A stretch of 64,000 nt of DNA from Cristatella mucedo (taxonomy: Eukaryota; Bryozoa; Phylactolaemata; Cristatellidae), in the NCBI GenBank assembly GCA_009760855.2, contig WPIO01000024.1, positions 4,612,501 to 4,676,500 of the forward strand. The letters are read 5' to 3'. Positions 22,641-32,877 of the stretch are shown piece after piece (within the stretch, counting starts at the first letter, position 1; each line of letters opens with the position of its first letter). The position numbers and the translations under genes were made by a program. Under the pieces are notes generated by a model that did not search any database, was not told the origin of the DNA, and saw nothing but the letters and a program-made list of their open reading frames with translations.

Positions 22641-23887
22641 GGTGCTTTAAATTTGCTGCAAAGGGAAATGCAATTGAATGGTGAGTTATATCATGCTTGA
22701 TAAACAAACAAAATTAATATCATGGCTAGGGGTGAATAGACAGGGTCAGCATGCAAATGTGGTTAGCGGCAGCATGCACAGTGTCAGCATGCATAGGAAC
22801 ATGAAGATCGAATCACGGGGACCGACTGAATGCTGTCCTTAATGGGTGTGTTTTCAAGTTCTCTTTAAATGTGGTCAGGTCAGGGAATGTTCTGACGCAG
22901 GTCAGGAGGGAGTTCCAGGCTTTGGGAGCATACGAACTAAATGCATGGTCTACAAAGAATTTGAGGTTTTTACGAGGTATTTGTATTTGTAGACTGTTGG
23001 ATTCCGAAAAGCAGGTGGTGCAATGCTTGGCCGGATCGGGGAGTAAATCTGAGAGATAGGCTGGAGCCAAAGAATGAAGTGACCTAAAAGTGAGCTACAA
23101 AACTTTGAAGTCAATCCGTTGCTTGACTGGTAGCCAGTGCAGATCGGCGAGATGTGGCGTAATTTGGCAACTGCAATGCTCACTACAAGCAAGCCTAGCT
23201 GTGAAGTTTTGCACCAGCTGCAATTGCCTGATTGCAAATGCTGATAGGCCAGTAAGCCGTGAGTTGCAGAAGTCGAGAAGGGATGTCACGAATGTATGGA
23301 CCAACTTACCCGTGTTATCCTTATCTAAACAAGCAGAATTTTACCAATGTTATGAAGCTGAAAATAGGCAGATTTGATTGTGGAGCTGATTTGGTCGTCT
23401 AACGAATTGCAATGTGACACCCAGATTTTGACCTGATTCAACAGGAGATATGCTGCCAGAGCTAATTTTTAAGCGTCAGCCTTTCCAATTTGTGAATCAC
23501 ACTGGGTTTGCCCATAACTAGTAAGTTGGTTTTATCATCGTTTAGTTCTAGAACATTTGCTGCCATTCATGTGCAGATGTCATCAATACGTGCAGCAAGT
23601 GAGTTGAGAGAATTTGAGGTGCTTGAATTCTGGGAGGGATTAAAGAAAAGGTACAACTGCGTGTCATCCGCATAGAAGTGAAAGCCTAGATTGTGCTTTG
23701 CAATCACATCAGCAAGAGGGAGAGTAGCAACCGTAAAACGAATTAGACCTTGCACGGAGCCCTGAGGTACCCCATATTTCAGAGGTACCTCAGATGATCT
23801 TTGTCCATTCTCGTAAATACTCTGGAGTCTCCTACTGAGATTGGACCTGAACCGCTGCAGAGCAGTGCCAGTGTGAAGTGCCAAATC
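22557..23887 (-). mobile_element. LINE alpha nested in another alpha
   Basis: Plus strand opens with (TAA)n TGCACTTGATAAAGCGCC and closes within the RT near the motif A-B spacer, so it is 5'-truncated. Minus-strand frames include [14 protein letters not shown] and GVPQGSVQGLIRFTV. The seed CTCTTTCTAGG of the hairpin has grown into a (CT)n run at 22604-22640. Confidence 0.88.
22604..22640. repeat. (CT)n microsatellite in the alpha hairpin
   Basis: A run of about 18 CT units in the arm that elsewhere reads AATCTCTTTCTAGG, within the minus-strand alpha copy. Confidence 0.95.
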
Positions 23888-25375
23888 GTGGAAGAATAGC
23901 TGAACTCATATATTAAAAATTCAAATCTTGCTGGTAAGTTCCAGCCTGGCTGTAGAGCTAATCACTCCACGGAGTCAGTACTGCTTAGAGTTTACTACGC
24001 CCCACATAAGAATGTCGACACGGGTAAAGTTTATCTAATTGTTTTGCTTTTTCCTTTGGAAGCTTTTGATACAATAGATCACGCAGCCTTTCTTGAGTGC
24101 CTCTCATCCCGCCAGGAAATTACTGGCAAGCCATAACGGTGGTTCAGGTAATATCTCAATGGGAGACCTAAAAGAATTGATGTGAACGGACGCCGATCAT
24201 CCGAGGAACCTCTACAATATGAAGCATCTCAGGACTCCTGATATTTTCACGGTATATACTCATTCTCTTGCCGATGCGATGGCCAAGCACAGTCCAGGCT
24301 TTCACTTCCATTCGGATGACAATCAGTTGTACCTTTGCTTTGACGTTCCCCAGCCCTTGAACATGAATAACTCTCTCAACTCTCCGGCTGCATGTATAGA
24401 CGACATCCCCATGTTAATGGCAGCAAACTTTCTCAAACTGAATTATTCTAAAAACAACCTACATGTTAGGGTGAACAAAGTATTATTCAGAAATTGGAAA
24501 GGTTAACACTCAAACTAGGCTCTGTCAGCATATCTTCTGTTCAATCTGCACAAAAGCTGTGGGTCATATTCCAAAGTCACCTTTCATTAGACGACCACGT
24601 CAGCACCACAATCAAGTCTGCTTATTTTCAGTTACATAACGTTGTTAAAATCTTAGCTTGCTTAGACAAGGATACCAAATCTAAGTTGGTCCATGCATTC
24701 GTGACATCCCGTCTTAAATTCTGTAACTCACTGCTTGCAGGCCTTCCGGCCTGTGCACTCAGGCGTTAACAGCTTGTGCAAAACTTGCACCTAGGCGAGT
24801 CTGTCATGAGCATTGCAATAACCATATCACACCACTTCTTGCTGACCTGCAATGGTTATAAGTCGAGCAATGCTTTGACTTCAAGAATCTTTCATTTATG
24901 TTTTTAGGTCCCTTCTTTTTTTGGCTTCAGAATACCTCTCAGTTCTACTGCTCTACTATGCTAAGCATCGTATCACCTGCTTTCCGGAATGAAACTGTTT
25001 ACCTATGCCTCCCACAAGCCTAAAATTATTCGGAGACCGTGCGTTTAGTTTGTGTGCTCCAAAAGTTCAAAGCTCACTCCAGACTTGTATCACGACGTCC
25101 CATTAATGACAGCATTGAATAAAATAACTTACAAAACGCACCTACTTAGTACAGCATTTAGCGGGTCGTGTGATTCGTCGTTAATGGGCTTATGTGTGCT
25201 GACACTGTGCATGCTGCTACTCACTGCACTTGTGTTGCTGAACCTGTAAATTTCACCCAAACCATATCACTCTCGTTGTTTATTGTGCAGTTCATTCATT
25301 ACGAACCATTCGATCTTGCTTTCTTAAGATGGAGTTCTGTGAGGATGCGTTATCATGTGTTTGATTAAAGTTACG
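23888..25375 (+). mobile_element. LINE alpha, 3' half of the split copy
   Basis: Resumes at GTGGAAGAATAGCTGAACTC, the sequence that follows SKTLEQV in intact copies, and runs through a decayed RT (FHFHSDDNQLYLCF has H-S-D-D instead of Y-A-D-D) to a decayed tail near 25370. Confidence 0.82.
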
Positions 25376-25554
25376 TGTTAGTATAAACTAGTACAGCTCT
25401 CCTTTAACAGTTCTCCAGCTGTAGGTCTGTACTGGCTGCTTATAAGTCTAAAATATGTGAATTACAATATCAATTCACCTAAAACGAAAGTGATAAACTG
25501 CAGTTTAACTTAAAAGACTGCCGCATCCTCTGACTGAGTATAGCATCAACATAC

Positions 25555-25652
25555 CCATCGCTTTTCAGGACCTCAAGAATGCCAGATACTTCTGTACTTT
25601 CGAATCGCACATCTCTTAGACGCACTGAAACGATTGATTGTGCAAGCTGAAC
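25555..25652 (-). CDS. Gene B SRCR domain, exon 1
   Basis: A short 98 bp exon with acceptor TTTTTTGTAG, a phase 0 start, and donor GATGG|GTATGT with a phase 2 end. The peptide runs VQLAQSIVSVRLRDV and then GILEVLKSDG, which fits the SRCR opening (V-R-L-x-x, then G-x-x-E-V, then x-x-G before the Trp). Joining its phase 2 end to the 19.5 kb exon creates a Gly codon and places G-I-W next, as in the SRCR G-x-W-G-T-V stretch. No other reading gives a domain. The upstream signal exon ends in phase 0. The intron between the two SRCR exons holds several kilobases of LINE alpha insertions. Confidence 0.7.
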
Positions 25653-26894
25653 CTACAAAAAAAAGAACATCACACAATGTACTCGCTACTGTGCAGATAG
25701 TGCGCTTACTTTGCTAGTCACTTTCTTATCGATTCGTGTGTATCCTGCGATGACAAATCAGCAGCAGTTTCTTTTGGCTAAATTGTGATAGACCTAAATT
25801 CTACAAGTTCAATTCGCCAAATACTCTAAAAACCATTACAATTAAGATAGTGTCAGTCTTGTTATACATAATCTTGTTCTTTTATTGAATTACTATTGGT
25901 GAAATGATTTTAAATGTTTAAAATTAGTAAGTAGCAATGATGACCGTGCTGACAGTTACAATTATCTAGTTTTGAGAATGCAATTGAAAAATAGCAGTAT
26001 TTTTGTGTTACTCGGGTTTATAGAAGCTTCTTAGATCATCTGGTGTCACAGTTAGCCTTGCAGTTTCTAACTTTTTCTTTTAGGTGCTTAAAAAAGCTGT
26101 CAAAAAGCTTCTATGAGCGGAACCATATCTCATATTTACGCAGAGTAAATACTCATTTTTACAGCGGCCAAGAAAATATAAGAATTAAACTGATCAATTT
26201 GGACGTTCTACATTCAGATGACAGTACAAGTTTCCATGAGATTTGAATTTTCCTCCACAGCATTCATGTAGTAGCTCGCCGTCTGCCGAATGCACTTTCT
26301 TCTACACAAAGCTGCTTTGATAATTCTGTTCTAAGCCAAGCTCGACATGAAGTTAGTAGCTATGTCTTTACTTGAACCTATCGCTTCAACATCGATCCTT
26401 TTTACTTAGCTTGCCATAGAGGGTGCAGTTTCTAGTAAGGTAAGTTACCCATACCCTTACAACAGCTCATACGAGGCACGCTTTCATGTTTCTCAGCGTG
26501 CTTAGAGTTATTGGGAAACTGAAAATGAACAGTCGATAAACGCCCCTTGGACTTCTTCTGATCGGGTTTTGCTCACAGTTAGGTTTGTAAGATTAAACTG
26601 AAGTTTACATCACTTTTGAGAAGGCTAAAACATCTTACCGGTTATTAATTTGTTGAGAGCACATAAGTTTGACACATTGTTCACATAAATTGTCTTTATT
26701 TTCTCATATGAAGGTTTTTTCATCCGTTGAACCGATGTGGTCGTAGCCAGCACCCTGCTGATGCCACGCTGAACTAGGTGGTACGTTAGATTGATTTAAA
26801 TCTTCTGGGCATTAATCCTGTTGATAATCAGGCTGGAGTCGAATGATAAAGTAACTGCTTCGTGATTATTAGCCAGTTCACATAGTATTAGTAA
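25653..26894. other. Intron, no feature recognised
   Basis: Lies between the first two gene B exons. I see no module or named repeat. Confidence 0.5.
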
Positions 26895-27300
26895 TATTAA
26901 CTCTTGATAAAGCAACCCAGAGAAAAATCTTTTTCTAGGCGCTTTACGTTTGCTGCAAGGGAATCACGATCACGTGGTTATTAGTAGCATCCTAAATAAA
27001 CAAGAAGAATGGTATAGTTAAAGGTACCATGAACGGGATCAGCATGGAAGTATGGTTAGTGGCAGCATGCTCAGTGCTAGCACGCACCGCAGGGACCCAC
27101 TAAGTGCTGAGATAAATAGGTGCGTTTTTAGTATCTTTTTAAATACGGTCTGGTCAGGTGATGTAGTGACGCAAGTCGGGAGTAAGTTCAAGACTTCGGG
27201 AGCATGCGAACTAAACGCACAGTCTCCAAAGGATTTGAGGTTTGTACGAGTACCTATAGAGCTAGATTCCAAAAATCGGATGGTCTCTTGGAAACACTCA
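26895..27300 (-). mobile_element. LINE alpha, 3' end
   Basis: Reverse complement of the alpha tail (CTCTTGATAAAGCAACC, CTTTTTCTAGGCGCTTTACG) followed by 3' UTR and the last coding codons. Degraded. Confidence 0.8.
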
Positions 27301-27950
27301 CTTGGGAAAGGTCTTCCATTGCCGAGCATAGGAATTGAGCAGCTAATCAATTGTAAAACCGATGCTGGAGGATGCTTTCAGCAATGTGCTACAGTCATTT
27401 AGTTAAAGCTCATTCTAAAGAAAACTGGTTGGTATCCTCTAGCAAAACGCAATTAATAAAACCGCTTAAGGCCTTACTCGACAAGCTTAAAGAGCCACCT
27501 TGTGAGTCTTGTACCGGCATGCCAGTACCTATACAACTAGGAACCGCCTGATAAGGGCTATTCAGTTTCTCCGGGGGCTGGGGTAGCAGGCCTACTTGCT
27601 GACCACAAAGAGCTTAAATAGTCGAACCCTTGGCGTGCACAAAATATCACATTTAGCGAAACCCATGTCGGTCTAAAGCTTCGCTGCCCCTTATATCGTA
27701 GTATAAACCAATAGCTCCAGGTTAGTGATAGTGTGCTGCATTAAAAAGGTTCCCCATACAACTTCAGTGCCGTATATAACAGTGAAGAGATGAGCAAGGA
27801 ATCTATTCAATGCTTGCAATTTCGGTCAACCGTGCTCGTTTCTCTAGCAATGTAAATTTCAGAGATTGTCAGCAATCTTAAAGCTACATCTACATGCTAT
27901 GACATATGAGGCTTGCTTTTGCACATAATGCTGCACTTCTCGCGACTTAC

Positions 27951-28010
27951 CTTAGCTCTCAGAGCGATACATAAAATTAATGGTAGAGCGAACTTCGTCA
28001 TGCCCACCAT
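27951..28010 (-). CDS. Gene B first coding exon, signal peptide
   Basis: On the minus strand an ATG with A at -3 and G at +4 opens 20 codons, MVGMTKFALPLILCIALRAK, ending exactly at a consensus donor AAG|GTAAGT in phase 0. A hydrophobic core (FALPLILCIAL) after a short, weakly basic start is a typical secretory signal, with likely cleavage near A-L-R-A. The phase 0 end matches the phase 0 start of the SRCR exon at 25.6 kb, so the mature protein would begin close to the SRCR domain. A second in-frame ATG (codon 4) could also serve. No TATA box is evident in the 150 bases upstream, so the promoter is not located. Confidence 0.65.
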
Positions 28011-28555
28011 CGTTTTACGATCCCAAAATCTTAAAGCAGAATGGCAAAACCTGCAGCCTCAGTCAAAGGTCAAACTAACAGAATCAGGTTACATGGGGAA
28101 TAGCCCATCTCGAGCCTGCAACCAGTCATCTACTTGGAATGTGCCCAATGTCATGACCCAGGCGATCAGGCCTGGACTGTTAATGAGTGAGGGGAATACC
28201 CTTGGTAGTAACACATGGCTGTCTCTGCCATCCTGATGCAATACGCAAGCCGATCCCTGAGTCGTAGCAGCTGACGTTGTCGTTTGATATAGGTACCACC
28301 GTTTCCTGGCTGAATCTTCCAAGCAGAGCAGACTCTCTTCCAAATAAACTCGCTTAGGCAAGCTCATAATCAAACTCGCAACATTTAGAGGTCATACCTT
28401 AATTTCGTCACCTCCCAAAACCAAACAATAATACTAATAAAATTCAAATACCTTTGCATGGCAATCGTAGGGAGCGTCGTTACTTTAAACGCATATTATG
28501 CACGCTGTAAAGTAAATACGGTCAAATAGTCTGCGGTTAAGTGGACAATGCCTTC
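28011..28555. other. Upstream region of gene B, no promoter motif recognised
   Basis: Sequence just upstream of the gene B signal exon. It should hold the 5' UTR and core promoter, but I cannot see a TATA box or CpG-rich patch. Confidence 0.4.
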
Positions 28556-29040
28556 AAGCAGACCGTCATTGAAGGTGACATGTACTGTGTCCACACGCAC
28601 AAATATCGTTAGTGGTAGTATGCACACTGTAAGCCCACTTAAGTGTGAAAAGGACGAACTACAATGACCCACTCATTTCTACGATAACAAAATTAGTTTT
28701 GAGCTTCTTCCTATGTTACTTAAATTCAGGGGACGTCAAGACGTCAGTCAAAGTGATTTTCAGTCTTTGATTGCTTAGGAAGCACCGGCTTGGACTTCAG
28801 GATACGAGGTTCCTCAAAGGATAGTTATATGGTTCGATCGGAAAATGGGTAGTGTGATTCCAAGCATTCTGGTGGAGTAGTTCAGATAGGTAGGCTATAG
28901 CCTGAAAATGAAGGTAGCTAAAATTGAGTGACAGAACCTTTAATTCGAATCACTGCTTGATTGGGAGCCACAGCAGGTTGGCCGAAGGGGTGTGATGTGG
29001 CGACTGCCATGCTCACGACAAGCCAAGCTGCACAGCTCTG
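28556..29040 (-). mobile_element. LINE alpha, 3' part of a doubly interrupted copy
   Basis: Reverse complement of alpha 3' UTR and C-terminal coding sequence (for example GATTGGGAGCCACAGCAGG). The true tail is lost. It is broken at 29041 by a beta insertion, resumes at 30366, is broken again near 30595, and ends with RT at 31352-31799. Confidence 0.78.
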
Positions 29041-30066
29041 CTAGATCTGTCTGCTGCCTTCGACACCATTGATCACGAAGTTCTGCTTGAAAGATTGAGA
29101 ACAACGATCGGTCTGACAGACGAAGCACTGACGTGGTTTAAATCATACTTGTCTGACCGTGTTCAATCCGTGTCATGTGGGGGTCAGGTCTCAGGCATGA
29201 GAAGGGTCACCTGTGAAGTCCCTCAAGGGTCTGTACTTGGTCCCTTGCTGTTCTCCATTTATACGCAACCTCTGGGAAAAGTGATTAAGGCCCATGGAAT
29301 AGAATATCACTTCTATGCTGACGATACTCAGTTGTATTTGTCATTTAAACCGTCGGAATCTGCTGCAGCAACTGAGAAACTGAATGCTTGCCTTGCCGAT
29401 ATTCGATCCTGGATGTCGGAAAACTTCCTGAAATTAAATGACGATAAAACCGAACTGCTGCTCATAGGACACCCTAAGCGTGTGGCTGGATTAAAAGGCT
29501 TTGCTGTTCTAATAGGTGATGCTATTGTGCGACCTTCACCACGTGCTCGTAATCTAGGTGTCGTGTTCGACAGCTGCCTCAATTTCAAAAGCTTCATTCA
29601 GAAGACTGCCTCTACAGCTAGCCATCACATCCGATCCCTATCCAAGATTAGAAGCTGTCTCCCACAGTGGCTTGTAAAAAATTTAACTAGGTCTTTAGTT
29701 CTGTCTCGGCTTGATTATTGTAATTCCTTTTTGGCTGGGCTACCAAAGAAAGCTATTATGCCACTACAGCGGACTATGAATATGGCTGCAAGGCTGGTCT
29801 TTAAGTCCCAGCGGTTTGAGCACGTGTCACCTTTGCTGAAAGAGCTGGGATGGATGCCGGTTGAGCAAAGGATACAGAGCAAAGTTCTTATGCTGACCCA
29901 CAAGGCCTGCCACGGCTTGGCTCCTTCATACCTAGCTGAACTGCTGCACCAGTTTCAGCCTGTTCGCGCCCTCAGGTCCTGTGTGGACAATAGATTAGCT
30001 GTCCCATTCCTCGGCTTAAAGACAGTTGGCGACAGAAGCTTTAGCTCTGCAGGTCCTAGACTGTGA
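29041..30066 (+). pseudogene. LINE beta reverse transcriptase, 5'-truncated
   Basis: Open for over 320 codons. The RT blocks are [51 protein letters not shown] (catalytic Y-A-D-D) and [14 protein letters not shown]. The C-terminal domain has [20 protein letters not shown] and ends [12 protein letters not shown] before a TGA at 30064-30066; the matching codon is TGG in the 41 kb copy. Beta shares block order with alpha but only partial identity, so the two are sister families. No endonuclease or start codon is included. Confidence 0.9.
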
Positions 30067-30365
30067 AACTCGCTTCCACAATTCTTAGGCAACGACATCT
30101 ACTCTCCAACTGCCGACTACGGCACATCTTTTTTAGCGGTCCTGAACTGCTACTTCTATGCTACTCACTACCTCAACTGCTCTCCTAACTCTGCTATGCT
30201 TCCCACTTTCTCTTTGTTGCGTGAGACGAAGTCTGTTAGCTACCGAATGCGTACCGAAAGCCGCTTAGGCTGTGAGTAAGCTATACAAAACTCTCCTGCG
30301 TAACACCCACATGGTCTTTATGACTTTGTGGAGTTACTGACGGAGATATATACATACATACATAC
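29041..30365 (+). mobile_element. LINE beta, 5'-truncated insertion
   Basis: Starts at CTCTGCTAGATCTGTCTGC (just before RT motif A) and ends after TGACGGAGATATATACATAC with a short TACA-type tail. ACAGCT occurs at both borders (29034-29040 and 30364-30370), the probable target-site duplication, and alpha sequence continues on either side. Confidence 0.92.
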
Positions 30366-30594
30366 AGCTTTGCACCAGCTGTAATCGATTGATTGCACAT
30401 GCCGGTAGGCCAGCAACCAGTGAGTTACAGAAGTCCTGACGGGATATCACAAATTTATGGACCGACTTTGATGTGGTATACTTGCCTAAACAAGTCCGAA
30501 TTTTAGCAATGTTATGTAGCTAAAAGTTGGCAGACTTGGCTGTGGAGCCGATGGGGTCGTCTAACGAAAGGTCACTTTGGAACATGACACCTAG
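30366..30594 (-). mobile_element. LINE alpha, middle part of the interrupted copy
   Basis: Plus strand reads TTTGCACCAGCTGTAATCG onwards, continuing the alpha copy left at 29040, up to TGGAACATGACACCTAG. Confidence 0.8.
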
Positions 30595-31351
30595 CATGCA
30601 CTGGGGCATCTCTCAGGTTAGCAGCGATGGGAGCTTTTGCCTAGTGGGTACGATTAGGGCACCTAGTACCAACCCGACTTCTGATCCACATAGCTCAGGG
30701 TAGAATGAAGCACTGCGTAGGCGATGCGGTTAGGAGATGCACCATCTAGTGTATTTACCTGAGTGGGCCTGACTAGGGAACCTAGTACAGGCCCGGCTCC
30801 TGGACCACTCAGCTGAAGTTACAATGGAGCCTGGTGCAGACGATGAGACGAGAACTGTGCTTAAGTAGAAATAGCAGCTATGCAGCACGAGGTTAGGATT
30901 TTATATGCAAGAAAATATAAAGGGACGACTGAGAGAGCTCAGAGCTGCAGCTTCCGTAGTCGATACCAGACTATGCTTCAAGAGTACGAGAGTTGAACCT
31001 ACTGCGACGAACAGCAGAGTGCAACTTAGACTTAGCAGCTGTGTTCTACCGGCCACTCAGTTAGCTGCTCGTGTCTTGGGATGCTGTAGCAGTCCCCTTT
31101 CAGGGTCAGGACCATTGCTAGAGACGTTAGCACAGGGTGGTTTATTATATGAGAGCTTCTGGAGTTCGCACAGTTAACTCAGTCAGTCCCTTGCCTAACC
31201 ACTACTAATAGGCCCATTATAAACTGTCACTTTCGGCGCCCAGTTGCGGCAATTCGTCTTTCAACCACACTGCAGTGCTGGATCCCACAGGCCGCCCATA
31301 GTGAACCAGGATACCAGCAGCTATCCCTTCGCGTTTACAAGATTTCATGCA
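30595..31351 (+). mobile_element. Possible LTR retrotransposon fragment (LTR plus leader)
   Basis: A GC-richer 750 bp block inserted in alpha sequence, with CATGCA at both ends (30595-30600 and 31346-31351), a possible target-site duplication. It has two diverged repeats of about 130 bp (from 30640 and 30770; shared CTAGGG..ACCTAGTAC), a TATA-like AAATATAAAG at 30911-30920, and near its end AAACTGTCACTTTCGGCGCC with CAGTTGCGGC, which resembles the LTR/primer-binding-site junction of Ty3-like elements. No coding region remains. Tentative. Confidence 0.4.
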
Positions 31352-31799
31352 TATTACACAGGCTTTCCAATTTCTGAATCACACTTGGTTTTTCCATGAC
31401 TAGCGAGTTTAGTTATATCATAATTTAATTTAAGAAAATTTGCTACCATCTTGGTGCAGATGTCATCAATACATGCAGCAAGGTAGTTGAGAGAAACCGA
31501 GGTGCTTCTTAGGCCGCAAGGGATCAAAGCAAGGTTCAACTGAGTGTCATCCTCATTGAAGTGAAAGCCTATGTTGTGCTTGGAAATCATATCGGCAAGA
31601 GGGGGAGTATAAACCGTGAAAAGAACCAGACCAAGTGCTGAGCCCTGGGGTACTCCGTATTTCAGTGGTACCTCGGATGATCTTTGTCCGTTTCCGTCAA
31701 TACTCTGGATTTACTCACTGAGATATGACCGCAACCATTGCAGAGCAATGCCAGTGATGCCCAGGCGAGATGAGAGGCGCTCTAGAAGAACTTGCTATA
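31352..31799 (-). mobile_element. LINE alpha, RT part of the interrupted copy
   Basis: The minus strand encodes a decayed RT region (SKHNIGFHFNEDDTQLNL, with N-E-D-D for Y-A-D-D; plus-strand GTACTCCGTATTTCAGTGG is the GVPQG region in reverse). Ends at CGCTCTAGAAGAACTTG. Confidence 0.82.
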
Positions 31800-32877
31800 G
31801 GTACTTCCCTCTGTCCACAAAGGGTATCGGCACTGCACCCTGGCTGAGTCTCCGGCCTAATGGCTGTCGCCAACAATTGCATTAAGAAAAAATTATCAAC
31901 CATTACAGGATTTAAACCCTCGGTTTCGAATAGCTAACACCTTTCCTCCTAAGCTCTTATTCACAGTCCAAAATATGTAGCACAACTTTGATTTCTTGGC
32001 AGCGAATTTTTTTTAAGAGTTCCTGCCTGAAATGTAAAGACAGTTTTCATTTTCCACCTAAGACGGTTTCTACAATTCAGAGTTTAAAATGTAAACATTT
32101 CGGATATAGAACGGGTTAGCTACTCTATAGAATCTTCTGGGTAACCTTCACTCAGATGAATCAGAATGAATCAGAATAGTATCGTGTACACCAGTATATA
32201 AACTTAGGTTGTTTAAAAAAATTACAGCTTATTTAGACGCTTTAAGTTCTTGACATTTAATAACAACAGGATAATAAAGTTTAAAGATCAGATCCCGAGG
32301 TGTAGTCGCATACTATTTTCTCGTAATATTGTCTCTAGTAGCTGTGATCGAACTCCAATTAATCCTGGAGGTGGCTATAACCTTTCCCTTTTGAGGAAGC
32401 ACCCAAACGACCTAGAACTGATAAAAAACCCAATGGGAAGGAGATCATGCAGCCCATCGTACAGTCACTCTTAAGGTTAGTATTAATTCACTCTACATAT
32501 TTCAATACTTAGTGGCTGCCCAGAAACCTCTCAATCAGGCCAGCAAAGTCACTCCAACCTGCTTTTTTCTTAATAACCTGCTTCTTAAAGAAATCAAGGC
32601 TAGCGAATACATACTTTTTCTTGTCTTTTTTTAAGCAATTTTAATTTTTTTTACCAGTGGATCAACTAGGATTTTCTTCTAATGATTAATATCTGCTAAT
32701 GCTTTATCAACTGAATATGACTCAATAAAGTGGACTGACGTGATTTTCATCTAGACAAGTTATACATTAGACTAATGAAAGACTTTAACTCAAAATTGGT
32801 TTCATTGAAAGCTAACTCACATATTTCCATCTAGTAGAATTAAAACATAATTTATTCATACAAGACAGTCCAGGGAG
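31800..32877. other. Spacer, no feature recognised
   Basis: AT-rich sequence between genes A and B. Nothing identified. Confidence 0.5.

Noticed and set aside
28089-28373. 94-codon minus-strand ORF upstream of the gene B signal exon
   Set aside because: No domain, signal or codon pattern; not in phase with the signal exon and separated by stops.
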